From Candidatus Solibacter sp. (GTDB taxonomy: Bacteria > Acidobacteriota > Terriglobia > Bryobacterales > Bryobacteraceae), in NCBI GenBank assembly GCA_025361425.1, contig JANYAH010000037.1, positions 1-64,000 of the forward strand: a DNA stretch of 64,000 bases. The letters are read 5' to 3'. Each line of letters opens with the position of its first letter. The first letter of the stretch is position 1. Under the pieces are notes generated by a model, which searched no databases, had not been told where the DNA came from, and worked only from the letters and a program-made list of their open reading frames with translations. Position numbers and translations under genes: made by a program. This document shows, one piece after another, positions 1-8,805 of the stretch.

Positions 1-123
1 ACTCAGAGATCGCAGAGAGAAGCGCAGAGAAGAGCCGGGCAGGACAAAATTAAAACCTGAGAGTGCGGAGGAGCGTGGCTGGCGCCATCGGCTTTGTGGG
101 GGTGACGCGACTGCTGATTTACT
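1..123. other. Left-edge intergenic stretch
   Basis: Purine-rich start (repeated gcagaga-like words) followed by ordinary sequence up to the stop codon of the first gene. I see no gene, hairpin or convincing promoter in it. Confidence 0.4.
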
Positions 124-2040
124 TCACTTGCGCAAGCAGAAGAACGCCACCATCGAAAAGCCCAGCAAGGTGAACCCGAAGCCCCAGTAAACCGAGGCTG
201 GACGATAACGAAACTCGATCACGTGCCGCCCCGCACCGGCGCGCACCGCGCGCACCGCGTCCAGTTCCTGCACCGGGCGGCGTTCGCCATCCACCCGCGC
301 GCGCCATCCGGGGTAATAGGAGTCGCCGGCCACCACCAGGGCCGGGCACGCCAGTTCGGCTTCGACCACGAAGACCTCCGGCGCGCGCGAAACCACGCGC
401 AAGCGGTCGGGCGCTCCGCAGGGAGCGTTGCGCCACGTCCGGAGCGGCTCGGCGATGCGGGCGTCGCGGTACACCTTAAGCCCGCTACGCGACCGGAACA
501 CTTCTTCCTGCGCCGGGTCCGACGGCTGGCGCGCCACCCGGTAGCGGATACCGAACACCCGCGGCGTCTCCGCGTGCCCTAACAGGCGGTGCGTCCGCAC
601 CGGCAGTGAGGAGCCCACGCCGCCAAACTGCTCAATGGCGTAGAGATTGCCGAAGTTGTACGGCACGTCGCTGTCGTCAAAATCCACGCGGAACCATCCG
701 GGCTGCGCCTTGAGGAACTTGGCGATATCGGCCTGCCCCTGGATCATGGCGGTATAAGATCCGGGCCGGTCGAAACGCGCCAGGTGCGGCGCATCGTAGA
801 CCGCCTCGCTAAGGAAGAGCCCGAGCGCCAAGGGGGCGATCCACCAGCGCCGCCACAAATCCGCGCCGAGCGCCGCCAGCACCGCAATACCCACTTGAGC
901 GAGCACGATGGCCATCGCCGGTTCGCGCGCTTTTTCCACCATCGGCACAAAGCGGTAAATCAGCCAGTAGAGAGGGAAATCCTTGCCGAGCGCCAGGAGC
1001 AGGCCGCCGAGCGCAACCAAGGCAAACCAGCGCACGCGCGCATCGCGCCGCCGGTACCAGAGGGCCGCCAACGCCAGCGCAACGGCGACGAAGCCCACGT
1101 GCGGATTGGCATGCAGCGAGATCCCCGGCAGCACGATTCCGCCGACCGATGGCCAGCCCAGCGAGTAGTGCGCGTGTACTTCGTAAGGCACTGGCTGGCC
1201 CCAGCGCAGGGGTTCGGGGGCGCCCGCCCAGCGCAGCGATTGTTTGGCGTACTCGATGGCCGGCAGCACCTGCACCGCGCTCACCAGCAGCCACACGGCG
1301 GCAAAGATGGCGGCATGGCCCAGGCGCGCCGGAGGTGAGACAGTCCTCCTGGCCTGTCGTTCCGGTAGGGCCAGACGCAAGTGCCGCGCACCAAGTGCGA
1401 TGTACACCAGCCACATACCGCCAAGCAGCACGGCGGTGAATGTGGGCACTACGTGATGCCCGCTGAGGAAGGCCATCCCCAGAGCGGCGCCGCACAGCGC
1501 GGCGTTACTCTGGGCCGCGCGGCCGCGCACTACCCGCGCGAAAAACAAGAGCGCCAGGGGCACCCAGATGGAGCTCATGAGGATCTGCGGCCAGTCGGTA
1601 TGTCCCAGGAATCCGGCCAGCGCGAAGACAGATCCGCCGAGCAGCGAGGCGGTGTATCCCGCCTTCAAATCGCGGCACAGCGCATAACAGAACACGGCAC
1701 CCAGCCAGTGAATCAGCACCCAATACCAGTGCAGCGTGGTGACGGGGATGTGCCCGTCGCGCAGCGGCATGGCGAAGAGAATCCAGTTTAGCGGATTGGC
1801 GATGCCGGGCTGCACCTGGCCGATCAGGGTATGGCCCGCCCACTCGTAGGGGTTCCAGAGGGGAAAGCGCCCGGCGTGAAACTCGCGCGCTTCGAAATCC
1901 AGCCAGGGGCGCACCACGTTGGCCAAGTCGGGACCCTCCAGGAAGGTCCACTCCCGCGACACGGTGAGCTTCCAGTAGAAGCCCGCCGTCAGCAACAGCA
2001 GCACGAGGACCGCGCCCAAAGTGCGCCAGCGCGGAGTCAC
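124..2040 (-). CDS. YfhO-family / GT-C-like polytopic membrane protein
   Basis: Protein of 638 residues starting at a GTG four bases after the stop of the upstream MFS gene, so the two are probably co-transcribed. It begins with a hydrophobic segment (about residues 8-24), then the pattern FLEGPDLANVVRPWLDFEA followed by FPLWNPYEWAGH, which is typical of YfhO proteins. About ten further membrane segments follow, and the last ~200 residues form a soluble, probably external domain that ends in one more helix. In Bacillus YfhO works in glycosylation of lipoteichoic acid; here the substrate is unknown and a lipid-linked sugar transferase role is only inferred. Confidence 0.75.
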   Translation of the reverse strand: MTPRWRTLGAVLVLLLLTAGFYWKLTVSREWTFLEGPDLANVVRPWLDFEAREFHAGRFPLWNPYEWAGHTLIGQVQPGIANPLNWILFAMPLRDGHIPVTTLHWYWVLIHWLGAVFCYALCRDLKAGYTASLLGGSVFALAGFLGHTDWPQILMSSIWVPLALLFFARVVRGRAAQSNAALCGAALGMAFLSGHHVVPTFTAVLLGGMWLVYIALGARHLRLALPERQARRTVSPPARLGHAAIFAAVWLLVSAVQVLPAIEYAKQSLRWAGAPEPLRWGQPVPYEVHAHYSLGWPSVGGIVLPGISLHANPHVGFVAVALALAALWYRRRDARVRWFALVALGGLLLALGKDFPLYWLIYRFVPMVEKAREPAMAIVLAQVGIAVLAALGADLWRRWWIAPLALGLFLSEAVYDAPHLARFDRPGSYTAMIQGQADIAKFLKAQPGWFRVDFDDSDVPYNFGNLYAIEQFGGVGSSLPVRTHRLLGHAETPRVFGIRYRVARQPSDPAQEEVFRSRSGLKVYRDARIAEPLRTWRNAPCGAPDRLRVVSRAPEVFVVEAELACPALVVAGDSYYPGWRARVDGERRPVQELDAVRAVRAGAGRHVIEFRYRPASVYWGFGFTLLGFSMVAFFCLRK

Positions 2041-2044
2041 GGGT

Positions 2045-3331
2045 TCAATCCAGCTTCGCCTGTTCGAGCCTCGGCGAGAGCAAGTGAATGATCCCTAACG
2101 CCACCAGGTAGGCCGAACCGGCGAACATGAACAATAGGAAGTAACTGTTTGTCCAGGTTACGATCAACCCCGCCGCCTTCAGCATCAGCGCATTGCCCAG
2201 CGCGCCCATCGCGGCGCCGATGCCCACCACGCTGCCCACCGCCACCCGCGGAAACATGTCCGAAGTGGTGGTGAACAGGTTGGCCGACCATCCCTGGTGC
2301 GCCGCCATGGCCAGGCTCAGGATGGCTACCAAAACCCACATATTGCCCACGTAGGGGGCGTACAGTACCGGAAGCGCGCACAACGCACAAATCAGCATGG
2401 CTGTCTTGCGTGCCGCATTGATGGACCATCCGCGATTGATCAGGCCGCCCGACAACCACCCGCCACCCACACTGCCCACGTCGGACGCTGTGTAGACGAT
2501 CAGCATAGGTAAGCGGATGTCGTGCAGGATATTCGACGACGCGAGGGGAAGGTGATACGTGTCCTGTAGGTACTTCGGCAGCCAGAAAAGATAGAACCAC
2601 CAGACGGGGTCCGTAAAGAACTTGCCCATCGCGAAAGCCCAAGTTTCCCTCTTCGGAAACACTCGCCGCCACGTTACGGATTCTACCTTGTCGGGCGGAT
2701 CGCTCTGAATCAGCGCTAGTTCCTCCACCGACACTTTGGGATGCAGGTCGACTCGCTTGTACAGCATCATCCACACGGCGAGCCAAACGAAGCCGAGGGC
2801 GCCCGTGGCGAGGAACGCCGATTGCCAACCAAATTTTTCCGCCATCCATGGCACCACCAAAATTGTGAGCACGGCCCCAATATTAGAGCCGCAATTGAAA
2901 ATGCCGGTTGCCAGGCCGCGCTGCCGCTTCGGAAACCATTCCGCCACCGTCTTGATGCACGCCGGAAAGTTGGCTGACTCACCGAACCCCAGAAGTACGC
3001 GTGCCATCCCGAAGGTGAACGCCGTGGTGGCCGCCGCGTGCATCATCGCCGCCGCACTCCACACCGCCACCGCGATCGCAAAGCCGAGCCGCGTGCCGAA
3101 CTTGTCCAGCAACCGGCCCGCTCCCAGCAACCCGATGCCGTAAGCCGCGGCGAACGCCGACGTGATGCTGCCGTATTGGTTGGCGGTCCAGCCGATTTGG
3201 ACCTCCAGCGTTTTCGCCAGCAGGCTGAGCACCTGGCGGTCCACGTAGTTGATGGTGGTGGCAAAAAACAGAAGCGCGCACACCGTCCAGCGGAAGTGTG
3301 AGTGCTCAGGCCGCGCAATAGTCGGTGACAT
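2045..3331 (-). CDS. MFS transporter, anion:cation symporter (hexuronate/galactonate) type
   Basis: Twelve-helix major facilitator protein of 428 residues. The opening NYVDRQVLSLL and the helix-4 pattern LLGFGESANFPA are those of the ExuT/GarP/DgoT group that imports hexuronates and aldonates. I place the start at the ATG at 3331 rather than at the upstream codon at 3361 because a TATAAT -10 box lies ten bases before it at 3342-3347, which leaves almost no leader. It precedes the YfhO-like gene by four bases. It is divergent from the aminotransferase, whose TATAAT box lies 45 bp away. The actual substrate cannot be read from sequence. Confidence 0.85.
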   Translation of the reverse strand: MSPTIARPEHSHFRWTVCALLFFATTINYVDRQVLSLLAKTLEVQIGWTANQYGSITSAFAAAYGIGLLGAGRLLDKFGTRLGFAIAVAVWSAAAMMHAAATTAFTFGMARVLLGFGESANFPACIKTVAEWFPKRQRGLATGIFNCGSNIGAVLTILVVPWMAEKFGWQSAFLATGALGFVWLAVWMMLYKRVDLHPKVSVEELALIQSDPPDKVESVTWRRVFPKRETWAFAMGKFFTDPVWWFYLFWLPKYLQDTYHLPLASSNILHDIRLPMLIVYTASDVGSVGGGWLSGGLINRGWSINAARKTAMLICALCALPVLYAPYVGNMWVLVAILSLAMAAHQGWSANLFTTTSDMFPRVAVGSVVGIGAAMGALGNALMLKAAGLIVTWTNSYFLLFMFAGSAYLVALGIIHLLSPRLEQAKLD

Positions 3332-3335
3332 GGAA

Positions 3336-3402
3336 GCACCGATTATAGCCGCCCTCGCCAAGAATTGCGTGCACCACCAGTTAGTGGGGTTATAATCGGT
3401 TC
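3336..3402. promoter_or_regulatory. Divergent promoter pair with matching -10 regions
   Basis: On the minus strand TATAATCGGTGC (3347 down to 3336) precedes the MFS start. On the plus strand TATAATCGGTTC (3391-3402) precedes the aminotransferase start at 3421. No strong -35 is visible for either; TTGCGT at 3365 with a 20-bp spacer is the best for the plus side. The eleven-of-twelve match extends beyond the -10 box into the presumed +1 region. Confidence 0.55.
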
Positions 3403-3420
3403 AAGAGCCGCAAAAAGCGT

Positions 3421-4629
3421 ATGCAAATCTCCCGCGCAATCGCCGAGCAGATGGAACGCCCCTCCTGGATCCGCCGCATGTTTGAAACCGGCACACAACT
3501 TCGCCGGGAACGCGGCGCCGAAAACGTCTTCGATTACTCCATCGGCAACCCGGACGTGGAACCGCCGGATGCGGTGATCGCCGCCCTGCGCCGCATCGTC
3601 TCGGAGAATCGTCCGCGGAGCCACAGCTACATGCCCAACGCGGGCTACCCGGAGGTCCGCGCCACGCTGGCGCGGCGGCTGGCCGAGCGCTCCGGCATCC
3701 CGTTCACGGGCGACGACATCCTGATGACCAACGGGGCTGCCGGCGCCATCAACACCATCCTCAAGGCCATACTCGACCCCGGCGACGAGGTGATGGTCCT
3801 CAGTCCTTACTTCCCGGAGTACCGCTTCTACATCGAGAACCACGCCGGCCGCGTCGTCCTGGTGGAGACCGATGAGCGGTTTCAGCCCGACCCGGCGCGC
3901 ATTGCCGCCGCCCTCACGCCGCGCACCCGCGCCCTGATCCTCAATTCACCCAATAACCCGACCGGCGTAATCTACAGCGAGGCTGTGCTGCGCGCCGTCA
4001 ACCGGGTGCTCCCGGACCCGGTCCTGGTGATCTGCGACGAGCCTTACCGGCCGATCGCTTTCGATGGAGCCGTAACTCCCGAAGCCGTGCGCATCTTCGA
4101 CCGCGCCGTGATCGCCTGGAGTTGGTCAAAAGCCATGGCGATCCCCGGGGAACGCATCGGGTACCTGGCGCTTCCGCCGCATCTTCCCGGCGTCGCCCAA
4201 CTGCGCGGCGCGTGCACCGTGGCCAACCGCATTCTGGGGTATATCAACGCCCCCGCGATCTGGCAGTGGGTGGTGGGCGCCGAACCGGAGGCCACGGTGG
4301 ACGTGGCGCAATACCAGGCGAAACGCGACCTGCTCTGCGACGCTTTGCAATCCATGGGCTACGACGCGCCGCGCCCCCAGGGAGCCTTCTACGTCTGGGC
4401 CAAGACGCCGATCGCGGACGATATCGCCTTCATCGGCCTGCTGCAACAGGAGGGCATCCTGGCGGTCCCCGGCATCGGGTTCGGCCGCACAGGTTACATG
4501 CGCCTCTCGCTGACAATTACGCGGGACGCGATTGAGCGCTCGCTGCCCGGCTTCGAACGGGCACTGCGGAAGGCGAAGGCAAATTGCCCACCGATGAATG
4601 CGGAGCTCGCTGGCTCAAGACTCTCCTGA
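3421..4629 (+). CDS. PLP-dependent class I/II aminotransferase
   Basis: Protein of 402 residues with the fold type I aminotransferase layout: IGNPDVEPPD near residue 41, LMTNGAAGAINTIL (about 100-113) for cofactor phosphate contact, NSPNNPTGV (about 178-186), the CDEPYR Asp/Tyr pair (about 204) and SWSKAMAIPGERIGY carrying the Schiff-base lysine (about 238). The C-terminal RLSLT arginine that binds the substrate carboxylate is present. It transfers amino groups between an amino acid and a 2-oxoacid; aspartate or a similar acid is likely, but specificity is not decidable. It stands alone, with its own TATAAT box 25 bp before the ATG. Confidence 0.88.
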   Translation: MQISRAIAEQMERPSWIRRMFETGTQLRRERGAENVFDYSIGNPDVEPPDAVIAALRRIVSENRPRSHSYMPNAGYPEVRATLARRLAERSGIPFTGDDILMTNGAAGAINTILKAILDPGDEVMVLSPYFPEYRFYIENHAGRVVLVETDERFQPDPARIAAALTPRTRALILNSPNNPTGVIYSEAVLRAVNRVLPDPVLVICDEPYRPIAFDGAVTPEAVRIFDRAVIAWSWSKAMAIPGERIGYLALPPHLPGVAQLRGACTVANRILGYINAPAIWQWVVGAEPEATVDVAQYQAKRDLLCDALQSMGYDAPRPQGAFYVWAKTPIADDIAFIGLLQQEGILAVPGIGFGRTGYMRLSLTITRDAIERSLPGFERALRKAKANCPPMNAELAGSRLS

Positions 4630-4937
4630 CGGAACGGCAAAATGCCTGCCATGCTTTCAACCGTAGGACAGGAATCCCGGCCTACATTTGGCAAGGGTCT
4701 GCGCCAATCGTGGGGCAGGCGCTTTCGCCTGCCAACCGCGCGCTCGACCAAGGCCAGGCCCGTGGATTCGCTGCCAGGCCAGCGCTGACCGGGTTGTACT
4801 CCACATAGCGAACGATACGGTCCAGCTCCGACACATTCTGGTCAACCCGGCAGCGACGGCGAACAGTAGAATCGGCAGCAGGATCGGCCTACGTGCAGTA
4901 CAGTGGTGGCCTGGCAAACTACGCTACTCTGTTGCCG
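4630..4937. other. Intergenic region with an extragenic palindrome
   Basis: About 300 bp without a supportable gene. It contains the GC hairpin annotated separately at 4710-4736 and an unstructured remainder. Short overlapping frames here look like chance open frames in GC-rich DNA. Confidence 0.5.
4710..4736 (+). repeat. REP-like extragenic hairpin, copy 1
   Basis: A 27-bp word starting GTGGGGCAGGCG and ending CCTGCCAAC that recurs identically at 49969-49995. Its core is a perfect 8-bp stem (4714-4721 with 4726-4733) around a CTTT loop. Both copies lie between genes. This looks like a dispersed extragenic palindrome. Confidence 0.8.
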
Positions 4938-5549
4938 ATGGACCCGCACACTTTCGCCGCCGCCGAACGCGCCGTGTTCCGCCGCCTGACTACTCCGGAG
5001 AAGATCCAGCGCTTTCTGGACGACCTGGCCTACAACAAGGAGAGGGACGGCGAGACCTGCCGCTCGCCCCGCCGCGTGCTGCGCGACCGTACGGCGCATT
5101 GTATGGAAGGCGCGCTCTTCGGCGCGGCGGCGCTGCGCATGCTTGGCCACCCGCCCCTGCTGCTGGATTTCGAGGCGGTGCGCGACGACGACCACGTGCT
5201 CGCCATCTTCCACTTCCGCGGCCACTGGGGGGCTCTGGCCAAATCCAACTACTCCGGCCTGCGCTATCGCGAGCCGGTCTACCGCACCCTCCGCGAGCTT
5301 GCGATGAGCTACTTCGAGCACTACTACAACCGCAAACGCGAGAAAACGCTGCGCAACTATTCGCGGCCGGTCAACCTGCGCCGCTTCGATTCCATCCACT
5401 GGATGACCGCGGAGGAAGACGTCTGGACGGTGCCGGAATATCTGGTAACGATCAACCACACGCCGCTGCTGCGGGCAGGCCTGGCGACGCGCTTAAGCCG
5501 GGTGGACGACCGCTTGTTTGCAGCCGGTCTGGTAGGCCTTGAGAATTGA
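4938..5549 (+). CDS. Transglutaminase-like cysteine protease-fold protein
   Basis: Predicted protein of 203 residues. The segment TAHCMEGALFGAAALRMLGH (about residues 50-69) followed by DDDHVLAIF (about 83-91) gives the Cys and His order of the transglutaminase-like superfamily, where Cys sits at the start of a helix and His opens a strand. The third catalytic residue is not certain; the Asn in KSNYSGLRYRE is a candidate. No signal peptide is present, so it is probably cytoplasmic. I use the ATG at 4938; a GTG at 4893 is open in frame but adds a low-quality extension. The family gives no substrate. Confidence 0.7.
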   Translation: MDPHTFAAAERAVFRRLTTPEKIQRFLDDLAYNKERDGETCRSPRRVLRDRTAHCMEGALFGAAALRMLGHPPLLLDFEAVRDDDHVLAIFHFRGHWGALAKSNYSGLRYREPVYRTLRELAMSYFEHYYNRKREKTLRNYSRPVNLRRFDSIHWMTAEEDVWTVPEYLVTINHTPLLRAGLATRLSRVDDRLFAAGLVGLEN

Positions 5550-5565
5550 CCTGCGCCGTGACTCG

Positions 5566-8304
5566 CTAAATCTTGAATTCGGCGCGCACCACTTCGTCAT
5601 CCAACGAATGCTTCAGCGTGAAGCCGAGCTTTTCGCAAATGCGCATGACTTCGCGGTTGTCGGGCAGAATGTCGGCCGTCAACTTGGTCAGCTTCTCGGC
5701 CGCGCCCACGATCAGCAACCGCGCCATCAGTTCCTTGCCCAGGCCGCGGCCCTGCCACTTGTCGCCGATCACCACCGCGACTTCGGCTTCCGTGGTGCCG
5801 TGGATCTTCGTCATCCGGCCCACGCCAAAGATCTCGCTCTCGCCGGTTTCCGGATTGCGATGCTCTGCCACCAGCGCCATTTCGCGATCGTAATCGATGA
5901 AGCAAATCCTGGTCAGCCGTTCGTGCTGCGTCCTCTGTTCCAGGTTCATCAGGTGGAAGTAGCGCAGGTAGACGGTTCGCTCGCTGAGCGTCTCGTGGAA
6001 GCTCACCATGGCCGGCTCGTCTTCGGGACGGATCGGCCGGATGGTGACCGCGGTGCCGTCTTTCATCGCCCACGGCGCCACGTAGCGCGACGGATAGGCG
6101 CGGATGGCAGCCCTCGGCACCTGATCCAGCGTGACCTCCGGACCATGCACCACCACGCGCGCATCCAGCGCGATCAACCCGTCCGGCGACGCCAATAGTG
6201 GATTGATATCGATTTCCTTAATCCACCGCTGTTCGGCCACCAGCGCGCTGAACCGCACCATTAACACTTCGAGCGCCACAAGATCCACCGGCTTACGCCC
6301 GCGCACGCCCTTCAGCGCCTTGTAGATCTTAGTCTGCTCCATCATCCGCCGGGCCAGCGTGGAATTCAGGGGCGGCAACCCGAGGGCGCGATCCTTAAAA
6401 ACTTCCACCAACTGCCCGCCCGTACCGAACAACAGCACCGGCCCGAACTGCGGGTCCAGACTGCTGCCAATGATCAACTCGTACGCGTCCCGCAGTTTGA
6501 CCATGGGCTGCACGGTCACACCCTGGAAATGCTGCGCGCCCACTTTCGCGGTGACCGAGGTCTGAATCGCGTCGAAGGCCGCGGCCACGGCTTCGGCGCT
6601 GCCCAGATTCAACTGCACGCCGCCGACATCGGTCTTGTGTGTGATGGTCTCCGAATACAGCTTGAGCACAATCGGATAACCGATTTCGTCGGCCGCCTTC
6701 ACCGCATCCGCCTGCTTGGCGGCGATAATCGTCTTCGCCACCGGAATGCCGTACGCCGCCAACACCTGCTTGCTTTCAAACTCGGTGAGGATGGTGCGCC
6801 CTTCGCCACGCGCCCCGGCGACGATCTTCTCCACCAACTGGCGATCCGGTGTCCAGGTGGCGGAATCCTCCGGCATGGCCGGGGTTTCGTAAAGCGCCTT
6901 CAGGTTGTCGGCGTACTGCCACATGTAGTTGAACGCGCGCGCCGCCGTATCGGGGTAGGGGAACGTGGGAATGTTGGCGCGGTTGAGAATTTCCTCGCCC
7001 GCCGCCACGTCCACTCCGCCCATCCAACTGGCCAGCAGCGGCTTGCCTTCCTGCTTCGCCAGCGGCTTCAACTCCTCGGCAATGCGCGTCGGGTCGGTCA
7101 TCGCCTGCGGCGTCAGAATCACCAGCATGCCGTCGGAATTCGGGTCCTTAGCCGCGATCTCCAGCGCCTTTGCGTAGCGCTCCGGCGAGGCGTCCCCGAT
7201 GATGTCCACCGGGTTGTTGTGGCTCCACGTGGCCGGCAGCACGGCGTTGTACGCCGCCATGGTCTCCGGCGTGAGTTCGGCCAGTTCGCCGCCGCCCATG
7301 ATCAGCGCATCCGTCGCCAGCACACCTGGACCGCCGGCGTTGGTCACAATGGTCAGGCGCGGCCCCTTGGGCGTAGGCTGCTTGGAAAGCACTTCCGCCA
7401 TGTAGAACAGGTCTGCGATGTTGTTGACGCGCAGCACCCCGCTGCGCCGGAAGGCCGCTTCCAACACCTCATCGCTCCCGGTCAGCGACCCGGTGTGCGA
7501 CGCCGCCGCCTTGGCCGCCTGCGCCGAACGGCCCGGCTTGATGATGATGATCGGTTTGGTCAGCGCCACTTCCCGCGCCGCCGACAGGAACGACCGCGCA
7601 TTGCCGATGGATTCCATGTAGATCACAATCGACTTGGTCTTCGGATCGTTGCCCAGGTAATAGATCAGATCCCCCCAGCCGACGTCCACCATCGACCCCA
7701 CCGAGATGAACGCGCTGAAGCCCACCATCTCCTTCAAACTCCAGTCCAGCACCGCCGTGCACAACGCGCCACTCTGGCTGATGAAGCCCACCGACCCGGG
7801 CCGCGCCACCGTGGTGGCGAACGTCGCGTTCATCCCCGAAAGCGGGCTCATCACGCCCAGGCAGTTCGGCCCGATGATCCGGATATTGGCCTTCTGGGCT
7901 TCCAGCAGCAGTTGCCGCTCCAGTTCCGCGCCCTCCGGCCCGATCTCCTTGAAGCCGGCCGAAATCACAATCGCGCCCTGCACACCGTTCTCTCCGCATT
8001 CCCGGATCAGCCCCGGAATCGAGGGCGGCGGCGTGATGATCACCGCCAGATCCACCTGCTCCGGAATATCGGAAACCGACGGGTACGCCTTCACGCCCAA
8101 GACGCTAGGTCGCTTCGGGTTAACGGGATAAACCGTGCCACCAAACGGGCTGGTCACCAGGTTCCACAGCACCGTGCGTCCCACTGAACCCGGATTTTCG
8201 GTGGCACCGATGACCGCCACGGTCTTCGGCGAGAAAAATACATCCAGCGGCTGCTTCCGCTTGCGGTTTAATTTCTTCCTTGACGGCTTACTGGTTACTT
8301 GCAT
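5566..8304 (-). CDS. Acyl-CoA synthetase (NDP-forming)-like / GNAT acetyltransferase fusion, Pat/PatZ type
   Basis: Protein of 912 residues. Order: CoA-binding Rossmann domain (about 25-120, [17 protein letters not shown]), succinyl-CoA ligase-like domains (about 165-460, FISQSGAL), ATP-grasp domain (about 500-720, [20 protein letters not shown]) and a C-terminal GNAT domain (about 755-905, with the acetyl-CoA loop in [13 protein letters not shown]). This is the layout of the protein lysine acetyltransferase Pat/PatZ, which acetylates targets such as acetyl-CoA synthetase. The SHTGSLTG loop keeps the His that is phosphorylated in ADP-forming acyl-CoA ligases, so ligase activity is not excluded. 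The start codon lies within the end of the upstream DUF1858 gene (17-bp overlap), suggesting translational coupling. Confidence 0.88.
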   Translation of the reverse strand: MQVTSKPSRKKLNRKRKQPLDVFFSPKTVAVIGATENPGSVGRTVLWNLVTSPFGGTVYPVNPKRPSVLGVKAYPSVSDIPEQVDLAVIITPPPSIPGLIRECGENGVQGAIVISAGFKEIGPEGAELERQLLLEAQKANIRIIGPNCLGVMSPLSGMNATFATTVARPGSVGFISQSGALCTAVLDWSLKEMVGFSAFISVGSMVDVGWGDLIYYLGNDPKTKSIVIYMESIGNARSFLSAAREVALTKPIIIIKPGRSAQAAKAAASHTGSLTGSDEVLEAAFRRSGVLRVNNIADLFYMAEVLSKQPTPKGPRLTIVTNAGGPGVLATDALIMGGGELAELTPETMAAYNAVLPATWSHNNPVDIIGDASPERYAKALEIAAKDPNSDGMLVILTPQAMTDPTRIAEELKPLAKQEGKPLLASWMGGVDVAAGEEILNRANIPTFPYPDTAARAFNYMWQYADNLKALYETPAMPEDSATWTPDRQLVEKIVAGARGEGRTILTEFESKQVLAAYGIPVAKTIIAAKQADAVKAADEIGYPIVLKLYSETITHKTDVGGVQLNLGSAEAVAAAFDAIQTSVTAKVGAQHFQGVTVQPMVKLRDAYELIIGSSLDPQFGPVLLFGTGGQLVEVFKDRALGLPPLNSTLARRMMEQTKIYKALKGVRGRKPVDLVALEVLMVRFSALVAEQRWIKEIDINPLLASPDGLIALDARVVVHGPEVTLDQVPRAAIRAYPSRYVAPWAMKDGTAVTIRPIRPEDEPAMVSFHETLSERTVYLRYFHLMNLEQRTQHERLTRICFIDYDREMALVAEHRNPETGESEIFGVGRMTKIHGTTEAEVAVVIGDKWQGRGLGKELMARLLIVGAAEKLTKLTADILPDNREVMRICEKLGFTLKHSLDDEVVRAEFKI

Positions 8305-8521
8305 TTTCGATGTCTGCCTTTGGTCTGAACGCGGCCTGATTCAGCGCCTCGACTACGTCCAGCGAATTGAGTCCGTTCTTGCGCGCAACCGTTTCGATAT
8401 CGCAGTCATCGCACGAAGCGCGATACCGGAATTCTTCGAATACGGGAATGGTTTCAGGATGACGTTGTTTCACATCACGGATGATCATGTCACGGCGGAT
8501 TAACTGATCGAATCGAAACAT
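8288..8521 (-). CDS. DUF1858 / ScdA_N-like small redox-disulfide protein
   Basis: Small protein of 77 residues from the ATG at 8521 (an upstream in-frame codon at 8569 is possible). It shows the DUF1858 pattern: an N-terminal [20 protein letters not shown], a CDDC pair near residue 37, then [19 protein letters not shown]. Such domains occur next to hybrid-cluster and iron-sulfur repair proteins, and the cysteines are thought to be redox active. Its last 17 bp overlap the start of the Pat-like gene. Confidence 0.7.
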   Translation of the reverse strand: MFRFDQLIRRDMIIRDVKQRHPETIPVFEEFRYRASCDDCDIETVARKNGLNSLDVVEALNQAAFRPKADIENASNQ

Positions 8522-8805
8522 AGAATTGCGTCCTCGATTGGAAGTAGAATACTGCACCCCGGATTCCAAAAAATCACTGAATGGAATGAAGGGCTTACGG
8601 GGCTGCTGGCGGGAGCGGTTGGGTCATATCGCGCTGCCGGGAGGGGGAGAGCGTAGGATATCGCCAGTGTCGCCGGCTGGCCCCTGCTTTTCATCACCTT
8701 CATTGTAGGCCGTCGCAGCCGGTGAAATCTCTCCGCCGGCATCAGGCGGTGCACCCAAGCCCGAAGCGCATTCTGCTGGTGTATCTTCGCTTGGCTGCTG
8801 GTAAG
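8522..8805. other. Intergenic region
   Basis: About 280 bp between the EgtD-like gene and the DUF1858 gene, both on the minus strand. On the minus strand TATTCT about 25 bp before the DUF1858 start is a possible -10 box. No other structure is evident. Confidence 0.35.

Noticed and set aside
6529-8187. 552-codon open frame on the plus strand
   Set aside because: It runs antisense through the Pat-type gene, is rich in Arg and His in the way of GC-rich shadow frames, and has no family resemblance.
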